Below, piece by piece: positions 45,225 to 52,532 of a DNA stretch of 64,000 nucleotides (the first letter of the stretch is position 1; each line of letters opens with the position of its first letter). Origin of the DNA: SYOC01 sp964441775 (GTDB lineage Bacteria; Desulfobacterota; Binatia; Bin18). The notes under the pieces were generated by a model that worked only from the letters and a program-made list of their open reading frames with translations, was not told the origin of the DNA and did not search any database. Position numbers and translations under genes: made by a program. Location: positions 76,853 through 140,852 of the forward strand of contig CAYTVL010000012.1 of assembly GCA_964441775.1 (NCBI GenBank). Direction: 5' to 3'.

Positions 45225-45584
45225 TTACGCCAGCGCCATTTCTAGGGCAATGCGTTGATATGAGACTTCTGGTTTCACCTTGCCTCGCTCGCCTCTCTGC
45301 AAACGGACGAATCCGTACCGTTCCATCGTCCGCAGAGTTCGCGACAGGTTGGAAGCCTTGCGCCCCGTCTTGGCAGCGAGATCTTGTAAAGATTCGGGAT
45401 GTGTTGTCACGATGACATCGAGCAACGCCCTATTTTTGTTCGAGAGAATACGGGCAAAACTCTCCGGTGACGTGAACCAAACTTTAGGATCACCGGGGCG
45501 TGGTTTTATGTCGCCGCGTGCAATCGCGAGGGTGCGCGCTTTCATTTCTTGTGCTGAGGCGATCCCAACTTTCAATGTAGTCAT
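45225..45584 (-). CDS. tumA: TumA/HVO_A0114-family winged-helix antitoxin
   Basis: 119 residues with a winged helix at about 50-105 (NKNRALLDVIVTTHPESLQD, then LAAKTGRKASNLSRTLRTME and YGFVRL). It matches the HVO_A0114-type putative DNA-binding proteins that partner TumE (DUF6516) toxins. ATG 45584 overlaps the toxin stop as ATGA and has GAGGA upstream, so translation is coupled. It likely neutralises TumE and represses the shared promoter through the dyad at 45956-45972. Confidence 0.85.
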   Translation of the reverse strand: MTTLKVGIASAQEMKARTLAIARGDIKPRPGDPKVWFTSPESFARILSNKNRALLDVIVTTHPESLQDLAAKTGRKASNLSRTLRTMERYGFVRLQRGERGKVKPEVSYQRIALEMALA

Positions 45585-45946
45585 AATAGAATTCCTCGTT
45601 CCCGTAGCACGGCATCAACGGTTTTCCAAAAATCTTCCAGTAACGTGGCGGCGTCCTTGTACTCATAGGCACGTACGGTGCGCAGGCGATGTTTATGGTC
45701 ATGCGAGACCGTGCGTCGTGCGCCTGGTCCAGCCGTTTCCCGCACTGGATGCGCATTATCAAAGCCGACCAACCCCGTTCCATCCGGTCCATGAAGAGTC
45801 AGCGAATAATCGAGGCCGTGTGGTTTCGCTTCGCTTACCGGCACACGCCGCACTACGAATCGTACCCAATGCTGGGTGGTTGGATCGATTACCAGCACTT
45901 GCCCGTCAAGATCAAGCAGCGTATCCAGCGACGGGTCGCGTTTCAT
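45581..45946 (-). CDS. tumE: TumE-family (DUF6516) toxin
   Basis: 121 residues resembling the TumE/DUF6516 family. The GLDYSLTLHGPDGTGLVGFDNAH segment and the following HDHKHR with YEYKDAATLLEDFWKTVDAVL are the recognisable core. The His-rich HDHKHR stretch may be part of an active site; this is inference. The gene precedes its antitoxin, an order opposite to most type II pairs but usual for tumE-tumA. No ribosome site is evident before ATG 45946. Confidence 0.82.
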   Translation of the reverse strand: MKRDPSLDTLLDLDGQVLVIDPTTQHWVRFVVRRVPVSEAKPHGLDYSLTLHGPDGTGLVGFDNAHPVRETAGPGARRTVSHDHKHRLRTVRAYEYKDAATLLEDFWKTVDAVLRERGILL

Positions 45947-45955
45947 TGGTTATCG

Positions 45956-45972
45956 TTATCACATAATGATAA
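45956..45972. promoter_or_regulatory. Operator-like dyad upstream of tumE
   Basis: TTATCA and TGATAA form a perfect 6-base inverted repeat around a five-base centre, beginning nine bases upstream of the tumE start codon. Position and symmetry fit an autoregulatory site for the winged-helix antitoxin. Confidence 0.55.
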
Positions 45973-46147
45973 GATAGAGAACAAGAGGCTCCTGACTTGA
46001 AAGAAAAAAGAGAGATTCCCGTCGCTCGGCTGTTTTTGGATTAATTTACCGGACACACCGGAGGTTAGTTATATTGGGCGTTGAAAACGTTCGATTAATC
46101 GGGAAACTCTTAACATCCACACTTGGACCTCTCCCCCTTGTATAATC

Positions 46148-46786
46148 TCAATCTCTCAAGAGTTGCTTCGATAGGTAATTCAACAACTCGTCAATTGGTT
46201 CTCCATAGTTGCGCTCAACTATTGTTTGTAGTTGTTGAACAGACTTGTCCCTCCACTCCTTAATTTCCTCTGCGGAAGCAGTAGGTGGTTGTGTCGTCCC
46301 CAAGGACTTAAAACCATAAACTCGTTCTACCAATTGGCGAAGTTGAATTGTATTGGGGAAAAGTGCACAAACAGTTCCAAGGTCTTCGAACAGAGCTTGG
46401 TTGTTTTTTGCGAGATCGATAGTAAGGTCCTCACTACGACGCATCCAGCGCTGAGCTTCCTGGAGGTCTAGAGAATCCTTCGGCGCTCCAGAGAGCTTCC
46501 AAAGCGCCTCGTTATAGTCAGAAAAGATTCGCGCTTCATATCGAGAGACATATAACTGCTCGGTTGTAAATTTCCGGCCCATAAGACGCGCGAAGACCTG
46601 GCGCTGGTCCTGAATCTTCTGGAGCTGAACTTGTGATGACAATTGAAATTTGGACGAATAATACCCGGCACATATAGCGAGTATTCCACCAATGACAGTG
46701 GGGAGGAGTCCACGGAAGTCGCGCCATGCGCCACTTGGGTCTCGTTTATTCCCTGAACATCCCCAGCCTGTAAACGGCATGCTCAT
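46148..46786 (-). CDS. Hypothetical single-span membrane protein
   Basis: 212 residues that I do not recognise. One membrane span lies at about 28-45 (LLPTVIGGILAICAGYYSS), followed by a soluble, mostly helical domain with charged heptad-like stretches (QLQKIQDQRQVFARLMGRKF, later WRDKSVQQLQTIVERNYG). Codon and base use are more AT-rich than in the neighbours, suggesting recent arrival. It lies between the TumE/TumA pair and a CaiB gene. The arrangement of one span plus a helical domain recalls small phage-defence or surface-exclusion membrane proteins, but nothing specific supports that. Confidence 0.7.
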   Translation of the reverse strand: MSMPFTGWGCSGNKRDPSGAWRDFRGLLPTVIGGILAICAGYYSSKFQLSSQVQLQKIQDQRQVFARLMGRKFTTEQLYVSRYEARIFSDYNEALWKLSGAPKDSLDLQEAQRWMRRSEDLTIDLAKNNQALFEDLGTVCALFPNTIQLRQLVERVYGFKSLGTTQPPTASAEEIKEWRDKSVQQLQTIVERNYGEPIDELLNYLSKQLLRD

Positions 46787-46828
46787 CCTGTCTGATTATT
46801 GAGAAGGTGAAAATTCCAGACTCTCCCG

Positions 46829-48043
46829 CTAGTAAATCGCCTTCTCCTCCTGCAAGCGCTGGATTTCTTCCAGCGAAAGCCCCAGGAGATTTCCAAACAC
46901 GTCTACATTATCTTGGCCCAATCCTGGCGCTGGCGTGTAGCGGGGCTCTGTAATGGCGCTGTATTTGCCGGGAATGCCCGCCACGGCATGGTCTCCAGTT
47001 ACTGGGTGTCCCGGGGTCACCAGAAAATCGCGGTGCTGAAACTGCGGATCGTTGAGCAATCCTTCCGTATCGTACACTGGTGTCGCCGCTACTCCAGCGC
47101 TTTGCAGCAAAGTCGTGATGGCTGTTTGCGTCCGCTCCTTTGTCCACTGTGTAATGAGAGCGTCGAGTTCAGCTTCATGCGCTTTGCGGCTGCGGCGATC
47201 GCGAAAACGTGCATCGTTGCTCCACTCGGAGTGTCCTACTGCTTGACAAAAATGACGCCACTCGTCTTCTGTCTCGACCACGATCGCTACCCATGCGTCT
47301 TCGCCCTGGCAACGATACACATTATGCGGTGAAAGTACGTCGTCATGATTCCCTTGTCGTCCGCGATCGCGCTCGTTCATGACGTAATCGAGCACCGCTT
47401 CGGGGAGCATGGAGGTCACGACTTCAGCCATCGCCAAATCGATGTGTTGACCTTGTCCGGTCCGTCGTCGACGATACAATGCCGCCAGGACGGCATAGCT
47501 CATGACGACGCCAACCATGTAGTCCGGCCAGGTGCCGCCCAGCGCGCTAGGCGGACCGCCCGCATACCCAGTGAGGTGGCAAATGCCCGCCGAGGCTTGT
47601 GTAATGGGGCCCCAGCCGACGCTGTGACTATCGGGTCCATACTGGCCAAGTGGAGAACCAGAGGCCATGATGATGTCCGGCTTGATGGCGCAAAGGTCTT
47701 CGTAGGCGAGCCCCCAGCGTTTCATCATCCCAGCGGTAAAATTTTCTATCACAATGTCGCTGCGTCGGACAATCTCTTTCGCCAGGGCCACGCCTTGGGG
47801 ATGGCCGAGGTTCAGCGTGATTCCCTTTTTGCTATAGTTCAAGCCATTGAACAGCGGGGACCCATCAGGCCCTTTGAGGTCACGTGGGTTCTGGCCGATA
47901 AAGCGAATCGGGTCGAGGCGTTGATGCGATTCGATGCGGATGACTTCAGCGCCCATCACCGCAAGCCACGCGGTGCATTGGGGCGCGGCCAAGATCCAAC
48001 CAAAGTCAGCGATGCGGACGCCTTCGAGCGGCAGTCGGGACAT
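46829..48043 (-). CDS. CaiB/BaiF-family CoA transferase
   Basis: 404 residues of the class III CoA-transferase family, which moves CoA between carboxylic acids. Landmarks are LEGVRIADFGWILAAPQCTAWLA at the N-terminus, GVTLNLGHPQG-like (ITLNLGHPQGVALAKEIV), DIVIENFTAGMMKRWGL, and GGTWPDYMVG with the probable catalytic Asp. The acid substrate is not predictable. It is followed, in transcription order after a second CaiB gene and a repeat at 48083-48170, by nothing cotranscribed that I can see. Confidence 0.93.
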   Translation of the reverse strand: MSRLPLEGVRIADFGWILAAPQCTAWLAVMGAEVIRIESHQRLDPIRFIGQNPRDLKGPDGSPLFNGLNYSKKGITLNLGHPQGVALAKEIVRRSDIVIENFTAGMMKRWGLAYEDLCAIKPDIIMASGSPLGQYGPDSHSVGWGPITQASAGICHLTGYAGGPPSALGGTWPDYMVGVVMSYAVLAALYRRRRTGQGQHIDLAMAEVVTSMLPEAVLDYVMNERDRGRQGNHDDVLSPHNVYRCQGEDAWVAIVVETEDEWRHFCQAVGHSEWSNDARFRDRRSRKAHEAELDALITQWTKERTQTAITTLLQSAGVAATPVYDTEGLLNDPQFQHRDFLVTPGHPVTGDHAVAGIPGKYSAITEPRYTPAPGLGQDNVDVFGNLLGLSLEEIQRLQEEKAIY

Positions 48044-48082
48044 AACGCGTTTGCTCCTTCTCTACTCTTGAATGAATGCTAA

Positions 48083-48170
48083 ATCCCCTCGTGCTGCGCA
48101 CGGCCCCCTTTCGCAAAAGGGGCATTTGGATTCCCTCCTTTGTCAAAGGAGGGTCAGGGAGGATGTGGCT
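48083..48170. repeat. Double-hairpin repeat between two CoA transferase genes
   Basis: Two adjacent stems are visible. GCCCCCTTT/AAAAGGGGC (48103-48123) has one mismatch. CCCTCCTTT/AAAGGAGGG (48133-48153) is a perfect 9-bp stem with a GTC loop. This CTCCTTTGTCAAAGGAG type of dispersed repeat occurs in many bacterial genomes and could also slow transcription. Confidence 0.75.
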
Positions 48171-48187
48171 AGCCGATTTCTCTCGTG

Positions 48188-49417
48188 CTAGATCACGCCC
48201 TCGTTCTTCAGTTGTGCAATCCTCTCAGCGCTAAGACCGAAGCGCTCGCCGTAAATCCGCGCGTTATGCTCGCCGAGTCGCGGGGCGGGAGATCGCACTT
48301 GCCAGGGCGTTGCGGAAAACTTGAACGGCGCCCCGGGGTACGTGAGTGGTCCAGTGGCGGGGTGATCGACTTGCGCAAAAAAATTGCGCTCGTGATACTG
48401 GGCCGAGGTCACCACTTCACGCACGTCGCGCACAGGGAACACCGGAATGTGAAATTCCTGCCCGCGACGCGCCAGCTCAGCGCGGTCTTGCTCGCTGACC
48501 CACGCAGCCACGCCGACTTCGAGGGCGTCGATGTTTTGAAATCTTCCTAGCAACGTAGAGAAGAGATCACTCTCCGCCCATTCGGGACGGCCCATCAATT
48601 CTTTGAGGCTTTCCCAGTGTTGGTCGGTAAGGGCCAGTAAGGCCACATGGCCGTTACGGCAGGGAAACACGTAGGCCAACCCCCATTTGGTGCGCTGCAA
48701 AAACCGGCGTCGGTTGGGGCCGTTGGGTGGTTCATGAGTATAAAACGTAAAGTTGGGGCGCACCATGTGGGCGACCGCTTCCACTTCAGAAATGTCAACG
48801 TGCTGGCCCTGACCGGTGAGCTCACGATGAAACACTGCACACATGGTCGCGCTGGCCGCAGTCCAGCCCGTGAGCATGTCCGCCTGTTGCCCGCTCGGTT
48901 TTACCGGCGGTTCATTGTCTGGATCGGTGACGTAGTTGAACGGTGTCTCGTAGCCCACGACCCCGGTATGAAAACAATTTAAGTCGTAGGCCTTATAATC
49001 TTTATATGGGCCAGTCTGCCCGAACGGCGTGATCGATGTAACGATGAGTCGAGGGAAACGCTCGTGCAAACTGGTGACCCCGATGCCTTTACTATCAAGG
49101 AAACCAGGTGGACACGTTTCCACGAGAACGTCGGCGTCTTTGAGCAAGTCGCGGAACAGCGCCGCGCCTTGGGGCGCCGCGACATCGAGCGTGACGCCCA
49201 ATTTATTGGTATTGAGATAGAGAAACGAACCGCTGCGATCCGGGTGTGGCTCGTCGCCAGGAAACGGGCCGCGACTCCGTGCAACATCGCCTGTTCCTGG
49301 TCGTTCAATTTTGACAACTTCCGCGCCGAGGTCCGCCATGACTTTCGTACAGAAAGGACCAGCCACGCGTTCGCTCAGCTCCACAATCTTCAGGCCAGTG
49401 AGAGCACCATCGTTCAT
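48188..49417 (-). CDS. CaiB/BaiF-family CoA transferase
   Basis: 409 residues, class III CoA transferase. It shows LKIVELSERVAGPFCTKVMADLG at the N-terminus, the linker GVTLDVAAPQGAALFRDL, ADVLVETCPPGFLDSKG, and QQADMLTGWTAAS with the likely catalytic Asp. It is a distant paralogue of the neighbouring 404-residue enzyme, so the two may act in one catabolic pathway or form a heteromer. That is inference. The NIPSNAP gene lies 85 bases upstream on the same strand. Confidence 0.93.
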   Translation of the reverse strand: MNDGALTGLKIVELSERVAGPFCTKVMADLGAEVVKIERPGTGDVARSRGPFPGDEPHPDRSGSFLYLNTNKLGVTLDVAAPQGAALFRDLLKDADVLVETCPPGFLDSKGIGVTSLHERFPRLIVTSITPFGQTGPYKDYKAYDLNCFHTGVVGYETPFNYVTDPDNEPPVKPSGQQADMLTGWTAASATMCAVFHRELTGQGQHVDISEVEAVAHMVRPNFTFYTHEPPNGPNRRRFLQRTKWGLAYVFPCRNGHVALLALTDQHWESLKELMGRPEWAESDLFSTLLGRFQNIDALEVGVAAWVSEQDRAELARRGQEFHIPVFPVRDVREVVTSAQYHERNFFAQVDHPATGPLTYPGAPFKFSATPWQVRSPAPRLGEHNARIYGERFGLSAERIAQLKNEGVI

Positions 49418-49502
49418 AGGTCATCCTTATCGAGAGACACAGGGACGCAGCGGGCTCAAGCGTTGTCACTCAGCCCACCTGCGCCCACATACGTATTGGG
49501 AC

Positions 49503-49814
49503 TTACTTCAACGGAGAGAAGCTCGCGGGCGTCAGGATTTTGTTGTACTGGCTCACGATCATCGCCTGCGCCTTGGGGCGAAACGACTGGAGTTGCGGGT
49601 CTTCGCCTTGGGCTTTGCGCGCGCGTTCGCGGTGGCCCATATCTTCGTAAGCCCAGATATGCACGACCTCGTTTAATGGACCCACTTCAGTGGACCACCA
49701 GCCGACCAGCTTGGAATATTTGTTGATCACCGGCAGGGCCTCCTTTTCGATAAGGGCCTGAAAATCTGCCGTCTTGCCTGGTTGCAGCGTATAGACGCGC
49801 ATCTCGTACACCAT
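49503..49814 (-). CDS. NIPSNAP-family protein
   Basis: 103 residues with the dimeric alpha/beta-barrel (ferredoxin-like) NIPSNAP pattern: VYEMRVYTLQPGKTADF at the start, LVGWWSTEVGPLNEVVHIWAY in the middle, and SFRPKAQAMIVSQYNKIL near the end. ATG 49814 follows AAGGGGG; the longer frame to 49874 adds a non-conserved leader. Function is unknown. In environmental proteobacteria these genes often sit beside CoA transferases of xenobiotic or fatty-acid breakdown, as here. Confidence 0.92.
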   Translation of the reverse strand: MVYEMRVYTLQPGKTADFQALIEKEALPVINKYSKLVGWWSTEVGPLNEVVHIWAYEDMGHRERARKAQGEDPQLQSFRPKAQAMIVSQYNKILTPASFSPLK

Positions 49815-49982
49815 GATGGCATCCCCCTTTTTGGTGAGGGTTCTGGGACCCTCGGTTTTCTTGCAGACAGGCATACGCCTTCTGCTTGTGGGAAGTCAAG
49901 AGAAAGGAAGACGCTTGACTAGCCAACGTCGATGGGGGCTACATTCTAGGAAGGCGAACTCAGCAAAGACGGCCCGAAAAAG

Positions 49983-50582
49983 TCACCGCTCCAGTAATTC
50001 GGTGTTCCAGTACGCGGCGTCGACCGCATTTAAGTAGGGCAGCCATTCTTGGTAGTGCTTGAAACTGAAGGTTTCCAGCATGAACGGCGTCCACTCGGGT
50101 CGGACTGGTTTGTGGATGAGATGCATGCCTGCTTCTTCCGGCAAGGAACCGCCTTTAATGCGATTACAGATAAAACACGAGCAGACGACGTTTTCCCAGG
50201 TAGACAATCCGCCGCGCGAACGGGGGATCACATGGTCCAGGTTCAATTCTTGCCGAGGAAATCGTTCCCCGCAATACTGGCAGGTGTTTTTATCGCGAGC
50301 AAAGACATTGAAACGGCTAAACCGCACCTGACGCTTGGGCACGCGATCATAGGCGACCAGCAAGATCACTCGGGGCACCCGCATCAGGCGATCGGTCAAA
50401 TGGATCGTGTCGTCATGAAGCGAAGCCGACAACGCCCCCCAGCTATCGAAGTCGAACGTCCGATACTGCTGGTCCACCGCTTTCGCAACTCCCTGATAGA
50501 GCAGCGAAAGGGCTCGCCGCACCGATGTGACATGGACCGGAAAGTAGGACCGGTTGAGGACCAGGACCTTCGTGTTTAACAC
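49983..50582 (-). CDS. HNH endonuclease
   Basis: 199 residues. The C-terminal HNH_5-type domain has zinc cysteines C101/C104 (CQYCG) and C136/C139 (CFIC), the DH of LNLDHVIPRSRGG (Asp116-His117), and the Asn of WENVVCSC. The N-terminal half (VLVLNRSYFPVHVTSVRRAL) is the conserved extension of a very common chromosomal HNH protein, not a restriction enzyme or intron homing nuclease by context. GTG 50582 has GGGGGA upstream. Its cellular role is not established. Confidence 0.92.
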   Translation of the reverse strand: MLNTKVLVLNRSYFPVHVTSVRRALSLLYQGVAKAVDQQYRTFDFDSWGALSASLHDDTIHLTDRLMRVPRVILLVAYDRVPKRQVRFSRFNVFARDKNTCQYCGERFPRQELNLDHVIPRSRGGLSTWENVVCSCFICNRIKGGSLPEEAGMHLIHKPVRPEWTPFMLETFSFKHYQEWLPYLNAVDAAYWNTELLER

Positions 50583-50695
50583 GCGTATTTCCCCCAAATC
50601 CCTGTCAGGGAGGGATTTTAGTTAGACAAAGTAACGGCGCGGCAAGGGGCTGTCAAGATTTTTCACGAAACTTTCATAACAGCGGCCAGAGAGTC

Positions 50696-51700
50696 TTATC
50701 GCATCGTTTCGTGAACAAGGCCCCGTTCGGCGAGAAAACAGCCGAGCAAATCGTGGTAATGGGCGGCGCTGTTCAGGGTTTTGAGGCTCTTGCGTAAATC
50801 GGGGCACGGACCAAGGAATTTGGCGTACCAGTCGATCATCTTGCGAAATTGCAGGCATGCGACCCGTTCTCCGAGAAAAGTAACAGCTCGCAGAAAATGC
50901 CGGGTCATAAACGCCACGCGTTCAGCAAACGTTGGAGCCTGGGGTGTAGGCGTTCCTGCTAGCCCGGCGCGAATCTCTTGGAACACCCAAGGGTTCATCA
51001 GCGCGCCCCGCCCAATCATCACGCCAGCGCAGCCTGTTTCTTCCAACATCCTTTTCGCAGCGGCTACGCTGCGCACGTCTCCGTTGCCGATCACTGGCAT
51101 GGTGTGGACGGATTGCACGACCGCACGAATGCTGGCGAGGTCGACTATCCCGCCAAACTGTCCTTGTCGGGTGCGGCCATGAATCGCCAGCGCCGCGACG
51201 CCCATGCCTTCTAAAATTGGCGCAAGCTGCACAGCTTGCATCTGCCCCCCATCCCACCCCAAGCGGGTTTTGACGGTCACGGGAATCCGCACCGCCCGCG
51301 TCACCATGCGGACAAACTCTCCGGTTTTCTGCGGATCGCGCAGCATAGCTGCTCCAGCCCCACGCGAGACCACTTTATCCACGGGGCAGCCCATGTTGAG
51401 GTCGATCACCGACACGCCTTGTTCTTCCAGCCATTGTGCGGCGTCGCGGATTTCCTCGGCCACCGCGCCGAACAGTTGCACGGCCACGGGCCGCTCTTCG
51501 GGCAGTGTTTGTGCAAGCCTCAAGGCTTTGGGGCGTTGTTCCAGCAACGAACGTGCATGCACCAACTCCGTCGCCGCCAAACCAAACCCGCCAATCTCGC
51601 GCATGCACAGACGAAAGGGTAAATTAGTGTACCCAGCCAGTGGGGCGAGGAAAAGGTTAGAGGTCAAGCGCAGGACTCCGATCTGCAACTGTTCAATCAC
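50696..51700 (-). CDS. dusB: tRNA-dihydrouridine synthase (DusB-type)
   Basis: 334 residues of the FMN-dependent Dus family, which reduces uridines in the tRNA D-loop. Motifs are LAPLAGYTNLPFR at the N-terminus, VIDLNMGCPVDKVVSRGAGAAML with the catalytic Cys, VTVKTRLGWD, the LAIHGRTRQGQF phosphate-site motif, and IGNGDVRS. The C-terminal helical domain contains the conserved FRKMIDWYAKFLG block. It is unlinked to fis, unlike in enteric bacteria. Confidence 0.95.
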   Translation of the reverse strand: MIEQLQIGVLRLTSNLFLAPLAGYTNLPFRLCMREIGGFGLAATELVHARSLLEQRPKALRLAQTLPEERPVAVQLFGAVAEEIRDAAQWLEEQGVSVIDLNMGCPVDKVVSRGAGAAMLRDPQKTGEFVRMVTRAVRIPVTVKTRLGWDGGQMQAVQLAPILEGMGVAALAIHGRTRQGQFGGIVDLASIRAVVQSVHTMPVIGNGDVRSVAAAKRMLEETGCAGVMIGRGALMNPWVFQEIRAGLAGTPTPQAPTFAERVAFMTRHFLRAVTFLGERVACLQFRKMIDWYAKFLGPCPDLRKSLKTLNSAAHYHDLLGCFLAERGLVHETMR

Positions 51701-51786
51701 CCAGTAAACCTTCTCTCGTGTTTGTTCTTGTTTATTGCGACAACAGGCGTTGCAAAAGCCTTACGCTGTTTGCTTGAAATGAGCAT

Positions 51787-51816
51787 TTGTCAGGTTTATG
51801 TTGGACACATTATAAG
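51787..51816 (+). promoter_or_regulatory. Sigma-70-like promoter of the Phd/VapC pair
   Basis: TTGTCA (51787-51792) and TATAAG (51811-51816) are separated by 18 bases and lie just upstream of the AGGAG ribosome site and GTG start of the antitoxin gene. Confidence 0.5.
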
Positions 51817-51832
51817 TCTAGGAGAGAATCTC

Positions 51833-52123
51833 GTGCAATGGAGTATTGCTGACGCCAAGCAAAAATTCTCGGCAGTACTGCGAGCTGCCGCTACAAAGCC
51901 GCAACAGATTCTCAATCGCGGGCAAGTGATTGCTGCTGTCATTGATGCTAAGACCTTCGAGTCTTTTCAGGCTTGGCGACAACAACAGAACGTCTCCTCG
52001 TTGGCGGACATATTCACTGAGCTTCGCGAGCTCTGTAAAGAAGAGAATTACGTGCTCACAACGCCTGTCCGTCAGAACAGGAAGAACGCATTCACCGAGG
52101 TAGTGGATGACAGTGCTGTGTGA
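51833..52123 (+). CDS. Phd/YefM-type antitoxin
   Basis: 96 residues. The N-terminus QWSIADAKQKFSAVLRAA is the Phd/YefM DNA-binding pattern, followed by PQQILNRGQVIAAVIDAKTF. The C-terminal roughly 40 residues are the toxin-binding tail. GTG 51833 has AGGAG eight to nine bases before it; the frame opens at 51722 but that portion is not family-like. It overlaps the PIN toxin gene by 17 bases. It likely represses its own promoter and binds VapC. Confidence 0.9.
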   Translation: MQWSIADAKQKFSAVLRAAATKPQQILNRGQVIAAVIDAKTFESFQAWRQQQNVSSLADIFTELRELCKEENYVLTTPVRQNRKNAFTEVVDDSAV

Positions 52124-52505
52124 CACTAATATCATCAGCAAACTGGCTCGCCCTCGCCCCAACCCAGGAGTGACGGCATGGGCAAGCACAGTTTTCTCAA
52201 TTGCCTTAAGCGTGATCTCGGTCGAAGAAATCTTCTACGGTTTAGCCTGGAAACCCCACCCAAAAATTCTCCTATGGTTTGAGGAGTTTCTCGAAACCCG
52301 TTGCGCCATTTTGCCGGTAACCGCCGAGGTTGCCAAACGCTGCGGTCACTTACGTGGAGAGTTACAAGCCAAAGGGCAGACCTGCACTCAGGCCGACATG
52401 TTAATCGCGGCAACCGCTCAAGTCCACGAACTCACCCTTGTTACGCGTAATGTGAGCGATTTCACAGGTTGTCATATTCCGCTTTTAAATCCGTTTCAGG
52501 AGTAG
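52107..52505 (+). CDS. vapC: VapC-type PIN-domain ribonuclease toxin
   Basis: 132 residues of the PIN fold. The acidic metal-binding set is Asp6 (LCDTNIIS), Glu41 (SVEEIFYG), Asp97 (TQADMLIAATA) and Asp118 (RNVSDF), so the active site looks complete. VapC proteins cut initiator tRNA or rRNA when free of antitoxin. The start lies inside the antitoxin gene (17-base overlap), giving coupled translation. The pair sits between dusB and mutL, pointing in the opposite direction to both, as an inserted module would. Confidence 0.93.
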   Translation: MTVLCDTNIISKLARPRPNPGVTAWASTVFSIALSVISVEEIFYGLAWKPHPKILLWFEEFLETRCAILPVTAEVAKRCGHLRGELQAKGQTCTQADMLIAATAQVHELTLVTRNVSDFTGCHIPLLNPFQE

Positions 52506-52532
52506 CGGAGCTTCAAAGGTTCTCTCGTGGGC

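Noticed and set aside
45280..45966. 228-residue plus-strand frame
   Set aside because: It runs antisense across both tumA and tumE and lacks a ribosome site or family features.
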